Part shown: positions 24,519 to 32,446 of the stretch, piece after piece
Numbering within the stretch: the stretch's first letter is position 1
Layout: each line of letters starts with the position of its first letter
Assembly: GCF_016820585.1 (NCBI RefSeq)
Contig: NZ_JADHDX010000004.1
Coordinates: 1 to 64,000, forward strand
Direction of reading: 5' to 3'
DNA length: 64,000 nt
DNA from: Arthrobacter beigongshangensis
GTDB lineage: Bacteria > Bacillota > Bacilli > Bacillales_A > Planococcaceae
Made by a program: the position numbers and the translations under genes
The notes under the pieces: generated by a model
What the model was told of the DNA's origin: nothing
Seen by the model: only the letters and a program-made list of their open reading frames with translations
The model's database searches: none

Positions 24519-25263
24519 TCGGCTGATTCCCTTCCTCAATATGGCCAGAGCGCCGAATCTTTGTTTGCAAATATTTTTCGTTGAACTCTGATTGATCTCC
24601 CCACAGTGGCTCGCGACCCGAAACAGGAAGGCCAGCATTCTTCATTGCTTCGAGTTTTTTGGGGTTATTCGTCATAAGCTTGACTGGTTTTGTTCGGAGC
24701 GTCTTTAAGACGCGAATGGCATCATCGTAATTTCTAGAGTCATCGACAAAGCCAAGGCTTTCGTTTGCTTCTACTGTATCGTATCCATTCTCTTGGAGTA
24801 CATAAGCCATTGCCTTGCTAAATAATCCGATTCCGCGGCCTTCATGGTTCGCTAAATAAAACAGCGCACCTGTCCCATGCTCGACAATATTTTGCATAGA
24901 TTGTTTTAATTGATAGCCGCAATCGCATCGTTTACTACCAAATATGTCTCCCGTATGACAAATGGAATGCATCCGAATGAGTGCATCATCTGACTCTTTA
25001 AAATCTCCGTAAACAAGCACGCTTGACTGTTGGTAATCCGCCAAATTAGCAGAGGAAAGCTGATCAATAATTTCCTGATAGTTCTCTGTTACTTGGCAGC
25101 GATTCAGCCAACAATACCATTGAAAAATAACCGTTTCTCCGTAAAGGTTGACGGGTAATTTAATGGGACCAACTAAGTAAATGGCTCCTTCATCTGTTTC
25201 GATTAATTGAATTTTATCTTTTAGAATATCAAGAACTTTCGGCTCTAATTTCGCATGTAACAT
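24511..25263 (-). CDS. ribA: GTP cyclohydrolase II (stand-alone RibA)
   Basis: A 250-residue enzyme that converts GTP to the first pyrimidine of the riboflavin pathway. The zinc ligands are Cys102, Cys113 and Cys115 in HSICHTGDIFGSKRCDCG. The NHEGRGIGLFSKAMAY loop and MTNNPKKLEAMKNAGLPV complete the active site. It lacks the DHBP synthase (RibB) domain that Bacillus RibBA proteins carry. AAAGGAATG precedes ATG 25263. No FMN riboswitch is visible upstream, unlike typical rib operons. It is first in a ribA-ribD-HAD set, possibly for a flavin-related product or a backup route. Confidence 0.9.
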   Translation of the reverse strand: MLHAKLEPKVLDILKDKIQLIETDEGAIYLVGPIKLPVNLYGETVIFQWYCWLNRCQVTENYQEIIDQLSSANLADYQQSSVLVYGDFKESDDALIRMHSICHTGDIFGSKRCDCGYQLKQSMQNIVEHGTGALFYLANHEGRGIGLFSKAMAYVLQENGYDTVEANESLGFVDDSRNYDDAIRVLKTLRTKPVKLMTNNPKKLEAMKNAGLPVSGREPLWGDQSEFNEKYLQTKIRRSGHIEEGNQPND

Positions 25264-25642
25264 GGAATCATTCCTTTTATTTGAATTTGGGTTATTGCGT
25301 AAATGGGTTTTTGACAATTTTTATTTAAATAGTATGTTAAACCACATAGTCAAATCATGGTTGTACATTCTTATAAATACATTATATTCTTACGAGTAAA
25401 TAAAAGTGTGGACAAAAGTATTTTGTAGGAGGTTCTGTTTCTCGTAACATAACACCGTTTTAGGAATAACGTCAAACAATTGGCGCTATTATGCTTACAG
25501 GATAAGGAGGAGAGTCTGTCATTGTGAAAAACATTGGAGAAGAAGGGTGGTCTTACAAATGTTATTGTCTGCTCAGAAGGGAATAATAAAGGTGGAGTAT
25601 TCAAATCGGCAATTACTTAAAACGATACAGAGGGTTATCGGT
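25264..25642. other. Intergenic region without a convincing gene
   Basis: On the plus strand GGAGGAGAG (about 25508) precedes a GTG that opens only about 20 codons before stopping. On the minus strand a 77-codon frame (25371..25604) lacks a ribosome site. TTGACT on the minus strand at 25353..25348 may be the -35 of ribA. An AGAGGGTTA/TAACCCTCT dyad spans the yoaT stop. Confidence 0.35.
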
Positions 25643-26410
25643 TTAAGTAGAACTGTTCCCTTTAACCCTCTTTAAAGTCGCCACAATCAGAAAGCTGACA
25701 ATGACTAATAAAAGCCATGAGCTCACCTTACCTAGATGAACAAGACTCCATGTATCGTTTTGGTTTGGATATTGCCAAGCGCCAAAGAATGTTGCAATAT
25801 TTTCTGCTATCCATATAAAAAATCCGATGAGCACAAAGGAAAGCGCGAGTGGCATACGGTAACGGGTCTTTCCAACCCTATACGTGACCCACGATTGCCA
25901 AAAGACAATTATGACAAGTGCAGCTAAGCACCAACGCACATCAATCCAATAATGGTGGGTGAAAAAGTTTAAATAAATCGCAGCTGCAAGAGGGACAACT
26001 AGTAAAAAAGGTGGCCACTTAACGAGTTCAACATCAAGCCTTCTCCACGCTTGGCAGAGATAACTTGCGACACTTGCATACATGAATCCGCTATACAAAG
26101 GCACGCCAAAAACTTTGACATAGCCTTCCTCTGGATAAGACCACGAACCCATATGTACTTTGAAAATTTCAAGAGCAAGTCCAATAACATGGAACAATGT
26201 AATAACCTTTAATTCATCCCGAGTTTCAAGTCCTGAACGCACCATCCACCATTGCATCAGAAGGCAGATGATAAGTATCCAGTCATACCGTGGCAGAAAG
26301 GGGAGGGAGATGATTTGCGTCAAAGCCAAAGAGGCGAAAATAACGACGGGAAACAAACAGGATAGGGCTTGTTCCCAGCCGAAACGAACAAGTTGTTTAA
26401 GTGCTCTCAT
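25643..26410 (-). CDS. yoaT: YoaT-like DUF817 integral membrane protein
   Basis: A 255-residue polytopic membrane protein with about eight hydrophobic helices. It carries DUF817 hallmarks: LEIFKVHMGSWSYPE, PLYSGFMYASVASYLCQAWRR, the HHYWIDVRW segment and IAENIATFFGAWQYPNQ. GGAGGC before ATG 26410 fixes the start. It follows YozG-like and YoaS-like genes in the same order as yoaS-yozG-yoaT of B. subtilis, a conserved set without known function. Histidines and acidic residues within helices suggest metal, heme or lipid binding, but nothing is established. Confidence 0.85.
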   Translation of the reverse strand: MRALKQLVRFGWEQALSCLFPVVIFASLALTQIISLPFLPRYDWILIICLLMQWWMVRSGLETRDELKVITLFHVIGLALEIFKVHMGSWSYPEEGYVKVFGVPLYSGFMYASVASYLCQAWRRLDVELVKWPPFLLVVPLAAAIYLNFFTHHYWIDVRWCLAALVIIVFWQSWVTYRVGKTRYRMPLALSFVLIGFFIWIAENIATFFGAWQYPNQNDTWSLVHLGKVSSWLLLVIVSFLIVATLKRVKGNSST

Positions 26411-26456
26411 GATTAATGCCTCCAACGATTTTTTCTGACGATAGAAGTTCCACAGA

Positions 26457-26672
26457 TTACTTGTCCTCATCACTTCGATATTCCAAAATATCTCCAGGCT
26501 GACAGTCTAAAGCCTTACAAATCGCCTCTAAAGTGGATAAACGAATTGCTTTTGCCTTGCCATTTTTTAATATAGAAATATTAGCCATCGTGATTCCGAC
26601 CTTTTCTGTAAGTTCAGTTACGCTCATTTTCCTTTTAGCCAGCATCACGTCAATATTAATTATAATCGTCAT
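26457..26672 (-). CDS. yozG: YozG-like XRE-family HTH protein
   Basis: A 71-residue Cro/CI-type DNA-binding protein that consists almost only of the helix-turn-helix (KMSVTELTEKVGITMANISIL, then LSTLEAICKALDCQPGDILEY). GAGGTGATA precedes ATG 26672. Small XRE proteins of this subtype are commonly encoded beside DUF2975 membrane proteins, as here (9 bases downstream of the YoaS-like gene). It probably controls its own operon, with the membrane protein as possible partner. Confidence 0.88.
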   Translation of the reverse strand: MTIIINIDVMLAKRKMSVTELTEKVGITMANISILKNGKAKAIRLSTLEAICKALDCQPGDILEYRSDEDK

Positions 26673-26681
26673 ATTATCACC

Positions 26682-27158
26682 TCAGACCGTTAAATCATTT
26701 TCTGATTTTATATGAATTGCTTCTTGCAAAAGTCTTTGAAGAACAGCGGCAAAGACAGCAATCACCATTGAAGCAAAAACAGGAACCATTCCAACTATGA
26801 CTAAACCCGGTGCATCGTCTAGATCTGCAACGAGAAATACAAATGGCAGAATGATCATATACAATCCACTAATTGTCATTGCGCAGAATTTAATATTTTT
26901 GAGCGCTGTAACAGACAGCTCCGAGAAAGATTGGTTATTGTCAATATAATTTAACAGTTTAAAAGCCTGATACAATGCGATGAAAAACGGTATAGCCGAG
27001 ACATACATACCTATTAAAATGGGATAGAGTATATGGGCATAATCCGGGTTTACTGGATTATTGGCGAGCTGATATACCCCAAATGTACACAGAGCAAGGA
27101 CTGGCATTCCCATTAGAATAACAGCCGTCTTTAAAAATAGTGTTGACCCTCGTTTCAT
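26682..27158 (-). CDS. yoaS: YoaS-like DUF2975 membrane protein
   Basis: A 158-residue protein with four predicted transmembrane helices. It has YVSAIPFFIALYQAFKLLNYID in helix 2, followed by NNQSFSELSVTALKNIKFCA, the pattern of DUF2975. The C-terminal tail EAIHIKSENDLTV is cytosolic by charge. GAGGTGC precedes ATG 27158. First gene of yoaS-yozG-yoaT. The pairing with a tiny XRE regulator suggests a membrane-tethered sensing unit; no function is known. Confidence 0.85.
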   Translation of the reverse strand: MKRGSTLFLKTAVILMGMPVLALCTFGVYQLANNPVNPDYAHILYPILIGMYVSAIPFFIALYQAFKLLNYIDNNQSFSELSVTALKNIKFCAMTISGLYMIILPFVFLVADLDDAPGLVIVGMVPVFASMVIAVFAAVLQRLLQEAIHIKSENDLTV

Positions 27159-27380
27159 AAAAGCACCTCATTTAGTTATTGTAAAATTGATTCTAACACC
27201 GTATTTATCGTTTTGCAATAAATTACTATTGCGTATAGATGTATTATTATCGTTCGGAAAACGTTTTTTGATTTTAGATAAAGATAAAAGCATCCCACAA
27301 TACAGTAGAATGCTCTATCACTTTAAATTATTTAATTGATTCATATTCACTGATTCAAATTGTGTGGAGACATACTGAAA

Positions 27381-28001
27381 TCACTTTTTTAACCCAGCAG
27401 CATAGAAAGGACCGTTTAGTGTGATGGTCGATAAAATCCGTGCCATTTCTTGTGGTGATTCTTGACTGCCGCTATCTAGCCACTGTTGAATAACGCCTAT
27501 GTGTGCCGAGGCGATATAGGAAACTAAATATTCACCAGGTACAAGTAAATTCTCCTTATTGAAAGTAGATATTTCATTGCCCTCAAATAGTATTCTCCAC
27601 ATTAAGCTTTTCAATTTCGTTTGAAAGGTAACATCTCCTCTTGTACCTAACAAGGCTCTCATAAGCTCCCTGTTGTCGTAAAGATACTCAAATATAGAAA
27701 TTGCAGGAGTGAATGCATTAAAATCAGGTGTTTTGTTCATAGTAAAGCTTTCTAGCGCAACGGGTATTTTCTTTGTCACAATGCTCCTCATACCGTTCAG
27801 AATACTTTCCTGGCATTTATTCATCAAATCATTTTTGTCTACATAATGTGCATAAAAAGTACCTCTGTTGATCCTTGCTTTCGAAGCAATATCCTTCACC
27901 GTAATAGCCTCGAAGCCTTTCTCATCAATCAATTCTACGAGTGCGTGTCGTATCGCTTCTTTTGTGCGTATAACCCGTAAGTCTGTATATAATTCATCCA
28001 A
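27381..28001 (-). CDS. TetR family regulator of the ABC exporter
   Basis: A repressor of about 206 residues with an N-terminal HTH (ITVKDIASKARINRGTFYAHYVDK) and a TetR_C-type effector domain. The start is ambiguous: AAGGAGGA lies eight bases before TTG 28001, whereas ATG 28019 and TTG 28028 have poor sites, so I prefer 28001. It is divergent from two ABC ATPase genes and a permease, which it probably represses. The intervening region has short dyads around AACACGTTGTTTG (28130) but no single clear operator. Confidence 0.82.
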   Translation of the reverse strand: MDELYTDLRVIRTKEAIRHALVELIDEKGFEAITVKDIASKARINRGTFYAHYVDKNDLMNKCQESILNGMRSIVTKKIPVALESFTMNKTPDFNAFTPAISIFEYLYDNRELMRALLGTRGDVTFQTKLKSLMWRILFEGNEISTFNKENLLVPGEYLVSYIASAHIGVIQQWLDSGSQESPQEMARILSTITLNGPFYAAGLKK

Positions 28002-28192
28002 GGTTCTGTCCTCCTTCATTTTATCCAACAGAAAATGCCGATATGTTGGATAAGCAACACAACTACTATTACTGATTCTTGTCTTACTTTTTATTTCTAT
28101 CTATTCTATAGATAGAAGATAAACAACACGTTGTTTGTTACTGTACTAAATAAACGGGTATAAGTACATTACTTTCAGAAGGGGGTTTTTAA

Positions 28193-29122
28193 ATGTCTGT
28201 ATTACAGGTTCAAAATTTAACAAAAGACTATGGCCATAATCGAGGCGTATTCGATGTGTCATTTACTGTGAATAAAGGGGAAGTATATGGCTTTCTCGGA
28301 CCTAATGGGGCAGGTAAAACAACTGCAATTCGTCATATTATGGGCTTTTCTAAACCGCAGAAGGGGCATACATTTGTCAATAACCTAGACAGTTGGGAGC
28401 ATGCTGCTGACATTCAAAAAAATCTAGGTTATTTACCAGGGGAAATCGCGCTACCAGAATCACTCACGGGTACACAATTTATAAAAATGATGGCAGATTT
28501 ACGAGGCATTAAGGATTTTACGCATACAGATTATTTAATTGACAAGTTTGAACTAGAACCAGCAGGGAAACTAAAACGTATGTCCTTGGGCATGAAGCGT
28601 AAGCTAGCAATCGTTACGGCTTTTATGCACGACCCAGCTGTACTTGTCTTGGATGAACCGACGAGTGGACTGGACCCAATCATGCAAACTGTTTTTATAG
28701 AATTTATTAAAGCAGAAAAAGAGCGTGGAAAAACAATCCTTATTTCCAGTCATATATTTAGTGAAATCGATGCTACATGTGACAGGATTTCGATTATTAA
28801 AGATGGACGATTAATATCATCATTTGTGGCGGATGATCTACGTTATAACGAACAAAAAGTATTTGAAATCGAATTTTTAAGTACTGAGGAATTCAATCGT
28901 TTTTATGAGGACATAGAAGCGAAGAAGGACCTACATGTGCTAGACGCCAATCATTTGAAGAAACAAGCGAAAATCCAAGTAGAGGACAATGATATCAATC
29001 ATTTTATCAATCATATTTCTACATATGACTTAAAGTTCTTCTCTGAAATTAAATTCACGTTAGAAGATTACTTTATGAAGTTTTATGATCGCAACTTAGA
29101 TACGGAGGAAGGTGCTAAGTAA
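28193..29122 (+). CDS. ABC transporter ATP-binding protein (first of tandem pair)
   Basis: A 309-residue ATPase of the drug/antibiotic exporter (BcrA-like) type. Walker A is GPNGAGKTT (about residue 36), the signature is degenerate (KRMSLGMKRKLAI), Walker B is VLVLDEPTSGLDP and the switch is SSHIF. A C-terminal 80-residue extension ends DYFMKFYDRN. GAAGGGGG precedes ATG 28193. It is clearly homologous to the next gene along its length, so the pair arose by tandem duplication and probably forms a heterodimer with the single permease. Confidence 0.88.
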   Translation: MSVLQVQNLTKDYGHNRGVFDVSFTVNKGEVYGFLGPNGAGKTTAIRHIMGFSKPQKGHTFVNNLDSWEHAADIQKNLGYLPGEIALPESLTGTQFIKMMADLRGIKDFTHTDYLIDKFELEPAGKLKRMSLGMKRKLAIVTAFMHDPAVLVLDEPTSGLDPIMQTVFIEFIKAEKERGKTILISSHIFSEIDATCDRISIIKDGRLISSFVADDLRYNEQKVFEIEFLSTEEFNRFYEDIEAKKDLHVLDANHLKKQAKIQVEDNDINHFINHISTYDLKFFSEIKFTLEDYFMKFYDRNLDTEEGAK

Positions 29123-29123
29123 T

Positions 29124-30005
29124 ATGTCGACTATTGAAATTAAAAACATGACAAAGGACTATGGAAATGGCAGAGGCATATTTGATATTAACCTTTCGAT
29201 TGAAAAGGGTGAAGTTTTTGGCTTTGTAGGGACGAATGGGGCAGGTAAAACAACAGTTATCCGTCATATGATGGGGTTTCTACAACCACAAGCTGGATAT
29301 TGTTTCATCAATGGGTTAGATAGCTGGAGGGATTCTGCAGAAACAAAGCAATACATTGGTTATATTCCTGGCGAAATTAATTTTCCAGATGCCAAAACGG
29401 GAACAGAATTCTTAAAATGGCAAGCCGAATTAATCGGATTAACAGATATGTCTTATGCAAATGAAATGATTGACAAGCTTCAACTCGATCCGACAGCAAA
29501 TTTAAAACGAATGTCTAAAGGGATGAAGCAAAAGACAGCGATTGTAGCAGCTTTCATGGCTGATCCAGACATCTTAATCCTTGATGAGCCGACAACAGGA
29601 CTAGACCCGTTAATGAGAGTTGAATTTGTCAATTTATTAAATGAGGAAAAGAAAAAAGGAAAAACCATTTTTATGTCGAGCCATATGTTTGAAGAGGTTG
29701 AGCATACTTGTGACAAAGTGGCGCTTATTAAAGAAGGGAAGATTATCGCGGTTAAACCAACAATCGAAGTGAAACACAACACAGATAAGGTATATAAAAT
29801 TGCTTTTTCTACTTCACAAGACTATCAAAGGTTTTTATCCGAACCCTTCACTTTTATAGAAAAAAGAGAGGATCAGTATCAAATCACGGTTACTGTGAAT
29901 GACCAGGATATCAATCCATTTTTACGGGTGTTAAAAGGATATCCTATTCAATTTATTACAGAGATCAAGTATACACTTGAAAAATACTTCAAAAGCCTAT
30001 ATTAA
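29124..30005 (+). CDS. ABC transporter ATP-binding protein (second of tandem pair)
   Basis: A 293-residue ATPase paralogous to the preceding one. Walker A is GTNGAGKTT, the signature KRMSKGMKQKTAI, Walker B ILILDEPTTGLDP and the switch SSHMF. ATG 29124 follows the stop of the first gene by one base, with GGAGGAAGG upstream; an upstream ATG at 29112 lies inside the first gene. In both paralogs the usual LSGGQ is replaced by xxxGM, a variant common in this exporter subfamily. Confidence 0.88.
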   Translation: MSTIEIKNMTKDYGNGRGIFDINLSIEKGEVFGFVGTNGAGKTTVIRHMMGFLQPQAGYCFINGLDSWRDSAETKQYIGYIPGEINFPDAKTGTEFLKWQAELIGLTDMSYANEMIDKLQLDPTANLKRMSKGMKQKTAIVAAFMADPDILILDEPTTGLDPLMRVEFVNLLNEEKKKGKTIFMSSHMFEEVEHTCDKVALIKEGKIIAVKPTIEVKHNTDKVYKIAFSTSQDYQRFLSEPFTFIEKREDQYQITVTVNDQDINPFLRVLKGYPIQFITEIKYTLEKYFKSLY

Positions 30006-30020
30006 GAGAGGATGCTTGTC

Positions 30021-30806
30021 ATGATGAATGCCACGATTTTTAAACAAACAGTGCGGGCTAATTACAAACTGTGGATTGTATTTACAGTCGTATTAAGTGT
30101 TTTAAATGCAGTGCTGATTGCCGTATTCGAACCTTCTACGCTAACAAATATGGCCGATATGGTCAAAGATACGCCGTTAGCAAGTCTGTTAGGTGATACA
30201 AGCTTTTTAGGGATGCTGACACAAACGTTTTATTCGATTCATGGTGTTATATTGCCTCTTATTTTTATAATTATGACTGCAAATAGTTTAGTTGCCTCCC
30301 AAGTAGACAAAGGATCGATGGCCTATTTGTTATCGACGCCAATTAAGAGAACGGCAGTCGTACGAACACAGGCATTGTACTTAATTGCAGCTGTTTTTAC
30401 GATGTTTTTAATCGTGACGCTTGCGGGAATGGTAGCCATACACATTTCTCAAGGAGATTTGGGTACCTATTTGGTAGATTTTATAGCGCTGAATGCAGGC
30501 TTATTTCTTCTTATGTTTGCAACAAGTGGCATTTCTTTCATGTTCTCTTGTATTTTCAATTTATCTAAACATTCGCTGGCATTAGGTGCGGGTATTCCGG
30601 TTGCCTTCTTCTTATTTCACCTGATGGCACAGGTAAGTGATAGTTTGGAGGGATTCAAATATCTATCGTTGAATTCACTGTTTGACACAGCTGCTATTTT
30701 AAGTGGAGATAGTTATTGGTTGCCATTTACTATACTTGGGGTTGTGGGGATTGTTATTTATATCATTGGTATACGTGTTTTTAAGGGCAAGGACTTGCCT
30801 CTTTAA
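30021..30806 (+). CDS. ABC-2 type permease
   Basis: A 261-residue membrane protein with six predicted helices. The N-terminal FKQTVRANYKLWIVFTVV and GVILPLIFIIMTANSLVA, then VDKGSMAYLLSTPIKRTAV, are typical of ABC-2 permeases that work with BcrA-like ATPases. AGAGAGG is correctly spaced for ATG 30021 or 30024; ATG 30012 is too close. It completes a three-gene exporter under the divergent TetR gene. The substrate is unknown, possibly an antimicrobial peptide or drug. Confidence 0.85.
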   Translation: MMNATIFKQTVRANYKLWIVFTVVLSVLNAVLIAVFEPSTLTNMADMVKDTPLASLLGDTSFLGMLTQTFYSIHGVILPLIFIIMTANSLVASQVDKGSMAYLLSTPIKRTAVVRTQALYLIAAVFTMFLIVTLAGMVAIHISQGDLGTYLVDFIALNAGLFLLMFATSGISFMFSCIFNLSKHSLALGAGIPVAFFLFHLMAQVSDSLEGFKYLSLNSLFDTAAILSGDSYWLPFTILGVVGIVIYIIGIRVFKGKDLPL

Positions 30807-30840
30807 TGAACATCAAGTGTTTACTTTCATATCAATGAAA

Positions 30841-30883
30841 AAGGCTATCCAAAAGTGTAATAAACTTTTGGATAGCCTTTTTA
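30841..30883 (+). terminator. Intrinsic terminator of the ABC exporter operon
   Basis: AAGGCTATCCAAAAGT (30841..30856) pairs perfectly with ACTTTTGGATAGCCTT (30864..30879) and is followed by TTT. Confidence 0.87.
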
Positions 30884-31014
30884 GAGTCGGACGGATGTCC
30901 TCTTTCAGAACCTTACAGCTGCTGCCATTTTTATCCGTCGTACTTTAATCCTGATTGAATTGAATAGGGCATGGTGTTTTTCTAAGTGTTTAGGTGAATG
31001 TGTCACCGTGATGA

Positions 31015-31899
31015 TCAAACACTCACACTATCATAACTAGACAACGTACGTTGCAATGAATGGAGCTGTTCATCGTTCAATGGAATCATCGGCAAACGGA
31101 CGCCGCCGACGGGGATTCCTTTTAGATTCAATGCCGCTTTTACTGGTGATGGATTTGGGGCGGCAAAAAGGGCTTTCATAATAGGCAACAATTTACGGTG
31201 GTCTGCAGCCGCCTCTTTGATATTGCCCATTTTGAAGTTTTTAATCATTGTTTGCATTTCATTTCCTACAACATGGGAGGAGACAGAAACAACGCCAGCT
31301 CCACCAATTGCTAATACCGGGATAGTTAGGCCGTCATCGCCGCTATACAAGGAAAATTCTGTTGGTGTTTGCTCGATGATTTCAGCCATTGCATCCAAAT
31401 TACCGCTAGCTTCTTTAATCGCGACGATATTAGTGATTGCTGCGAGGCGTATGACTGTGTCGACATCGATGTTGACAACTGTTCGTCCCGGCACATTGTA
31501 TAACATAATTGGTAAAGAAGTCGCCGCTGCAATCGTTTGGAAGTGTTGAAACAATCCTTCTTGGCATGGCTTATTATAGTAGGGAGCGACGAGCATAATC
31601 GCATCGACACCAACATCTTCTGCTAACATCGTCAGTTCAATCGATTCCCTTGTGCTGTTCGAGCCCGTTCCAGCGATTACCGGCACTCTGCCATCGACAA
31701 CCTCCACTGTAAATTTGAATAATGCTATTTTCTCTTCCGTCGTTAACGTCGGGGACTCACCAGTCGTCCCTGACACCACTAAACTATCCGACCCATTGGC
31801 GATTAAATACTCAATCAAATTTTTGGTTGCTTCAAAATCAATGTCCCCATGTTCATTAAAAGGAGTTACCATCGCTGTTACAATTTGTCCGAAATTCAT
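31015..31899 (-). CDS. dapA: 4-hydroxy-tetrahydrodipicolinate synthase DapA
   Basis: A 294-residue TIM-barrel aldolase that condenses pyruvate and aspartate semialdehyde in lysine and dipicolinate synthesis. The Schiff-base lysine is Lys162 in IVAIKEASG; Tyr134 lies in MLYNVPGRT; GTTGESPTL holds the Thr pair. Of two adjacent ATGs, the second (31899) has the better distance to GTGGAG. It is the only gene behind a lysine riboswitch (32104..32330), so it is switched off when lysine is plentiful. A 130-base structured repeat lies between riboswitch and gene. Confidence 0.93.
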   Translation of the reverse strand: MNFGQIVTAMVTPFNEHGDIDFEATKNLIEYLIANGSDSLVVSGTTGESPTLTTEEKIALFKFTVEVVDGRVPVIAGTGSNSTRESIELTMLAEDVGVDAIMLVAPYYNKPCQEGLFQHFQTIAAATSLPIMLYNVPGRTVVNIDVDTVIRLAAITNIVAIKEASGNLDAMAEIIEQTPTEFSLYSGDDGLTIPVLAIGGAGVVSVSSHVVGNEMQTMIKNFKMGNIKEAAADHRKLLPIMKALFAAPNPSPVKAALNLKGIPVGGVRLPMIPLNDEQLHSLQRTLSSYDSVSV

Positions 31900-31926
31900 C
31901 ATTCTCCACATCCTATTCATTTTTTA

Positions 31927-32056
31927 TTATCTGAATTCAGCGGAAAACCTTTGCTGAATTCAGATAAAGCCTCCGGCGGATGTCACGGATTTTTAAGGAA
32001 GCTATTCGAGCGAGCTCGAAAAAAATCCGGACGCAATTACGCCAAGGCGTAATTGA
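31927..32056. repeat. Structured palindrome-rich element between L-box and dapA
   Basis: Three inverted repeats lie in tandem: ATCTGAATTCAGC with GCTGAATTCAGAT (31929..31966), CGAGC/GCTCG inside GGATTTTT...AAAAAAATCC (31995..32030), and GCAATTACGCC with GGCGTAATTG (32033..32056). The GC content is higher than in the flanks. The arrangement looks like a mobile or palindromic intergenic repeat inserted into the dapA leader. No second copy occurs in this window, so the repeat status is inferred. Confidence 0.45.
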
Positions 32057-32103
32057 TAAATAAAAAATAAAATAGAGGGTGGAGGGCAATTTATCAGTAG
32101 ACG

Positions 32104-32330
32104 CAAAAAAGCAACAACGAGGGCTCGTTGTTGCAGTGAAATAATGGATTATTTCTTTGCATAAGATAGCCCTCCATATAGTTTCCTATATGACAATCCT
32201 GCACTTATTCAACGCAGAACCAGCTTCGAGATAATGAGTGTCTCTCCACTTCGGCAAATCCCCCTTTCTACAATCTTCGTAGGATCTCATTATCCTCGGA
32301 TTGTCTACTAATGGTTTTTGCGCCTCTATC
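32104..32330 (-). promoter_or_regulatory. Lysine riboswitch (L-box) with terminator
   Basis: On the minus strand the leader shows L-box landmarks in order: GATAGAGGCGC (32330..32320), GGGGGATTTGCCGAAG, AGCTGGTTCTGCGTTGAATA, AGTGCAGGATTGTCATATAG and the closing GGAGGGCTATC (32175..32165), which pairs with the first block. A terminator GCAACAACGAG/CTCGTTGTTGC (32134..32111) with six T follows. This layout is that of lysC-type riboswitches: lysine binding would favour termination before dapA. Confidence 0.93.
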
Positions 32331-32446
32331 CTTACTTCAAAGTTTCGAAATAAGTAATATTAAATTATTACCACCTTACACGGTATTCAGTACAATTGCA
32401 AGTTGAAAGTAAAGTGGAGTGTTTGGGCGGTATGATAAATCCTCGT

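Noticed and set aside
24511..25263. RibA gene read as part of a normal riboflavin operon under an FMN riboswitch
   Set aside because: The 25264..25400 leader contains none of the conserved RFN blocks, and ribE and ribH are not adjacent.
25371..25604. A 77-codon minus-strand frame upstream of ribA
   Set aside because: No ribosome site and low-complexity composition; the plus-strand GGAGGAGAG site there opens only about 20 codons.
31927..32056. Interpretation of the palindromic element as a CRISPR array
   Set aside because: The inverted repeats are different from one another and not regularly spaced; no direct repeat-spacer pattern exists here or elsewhere in the window.
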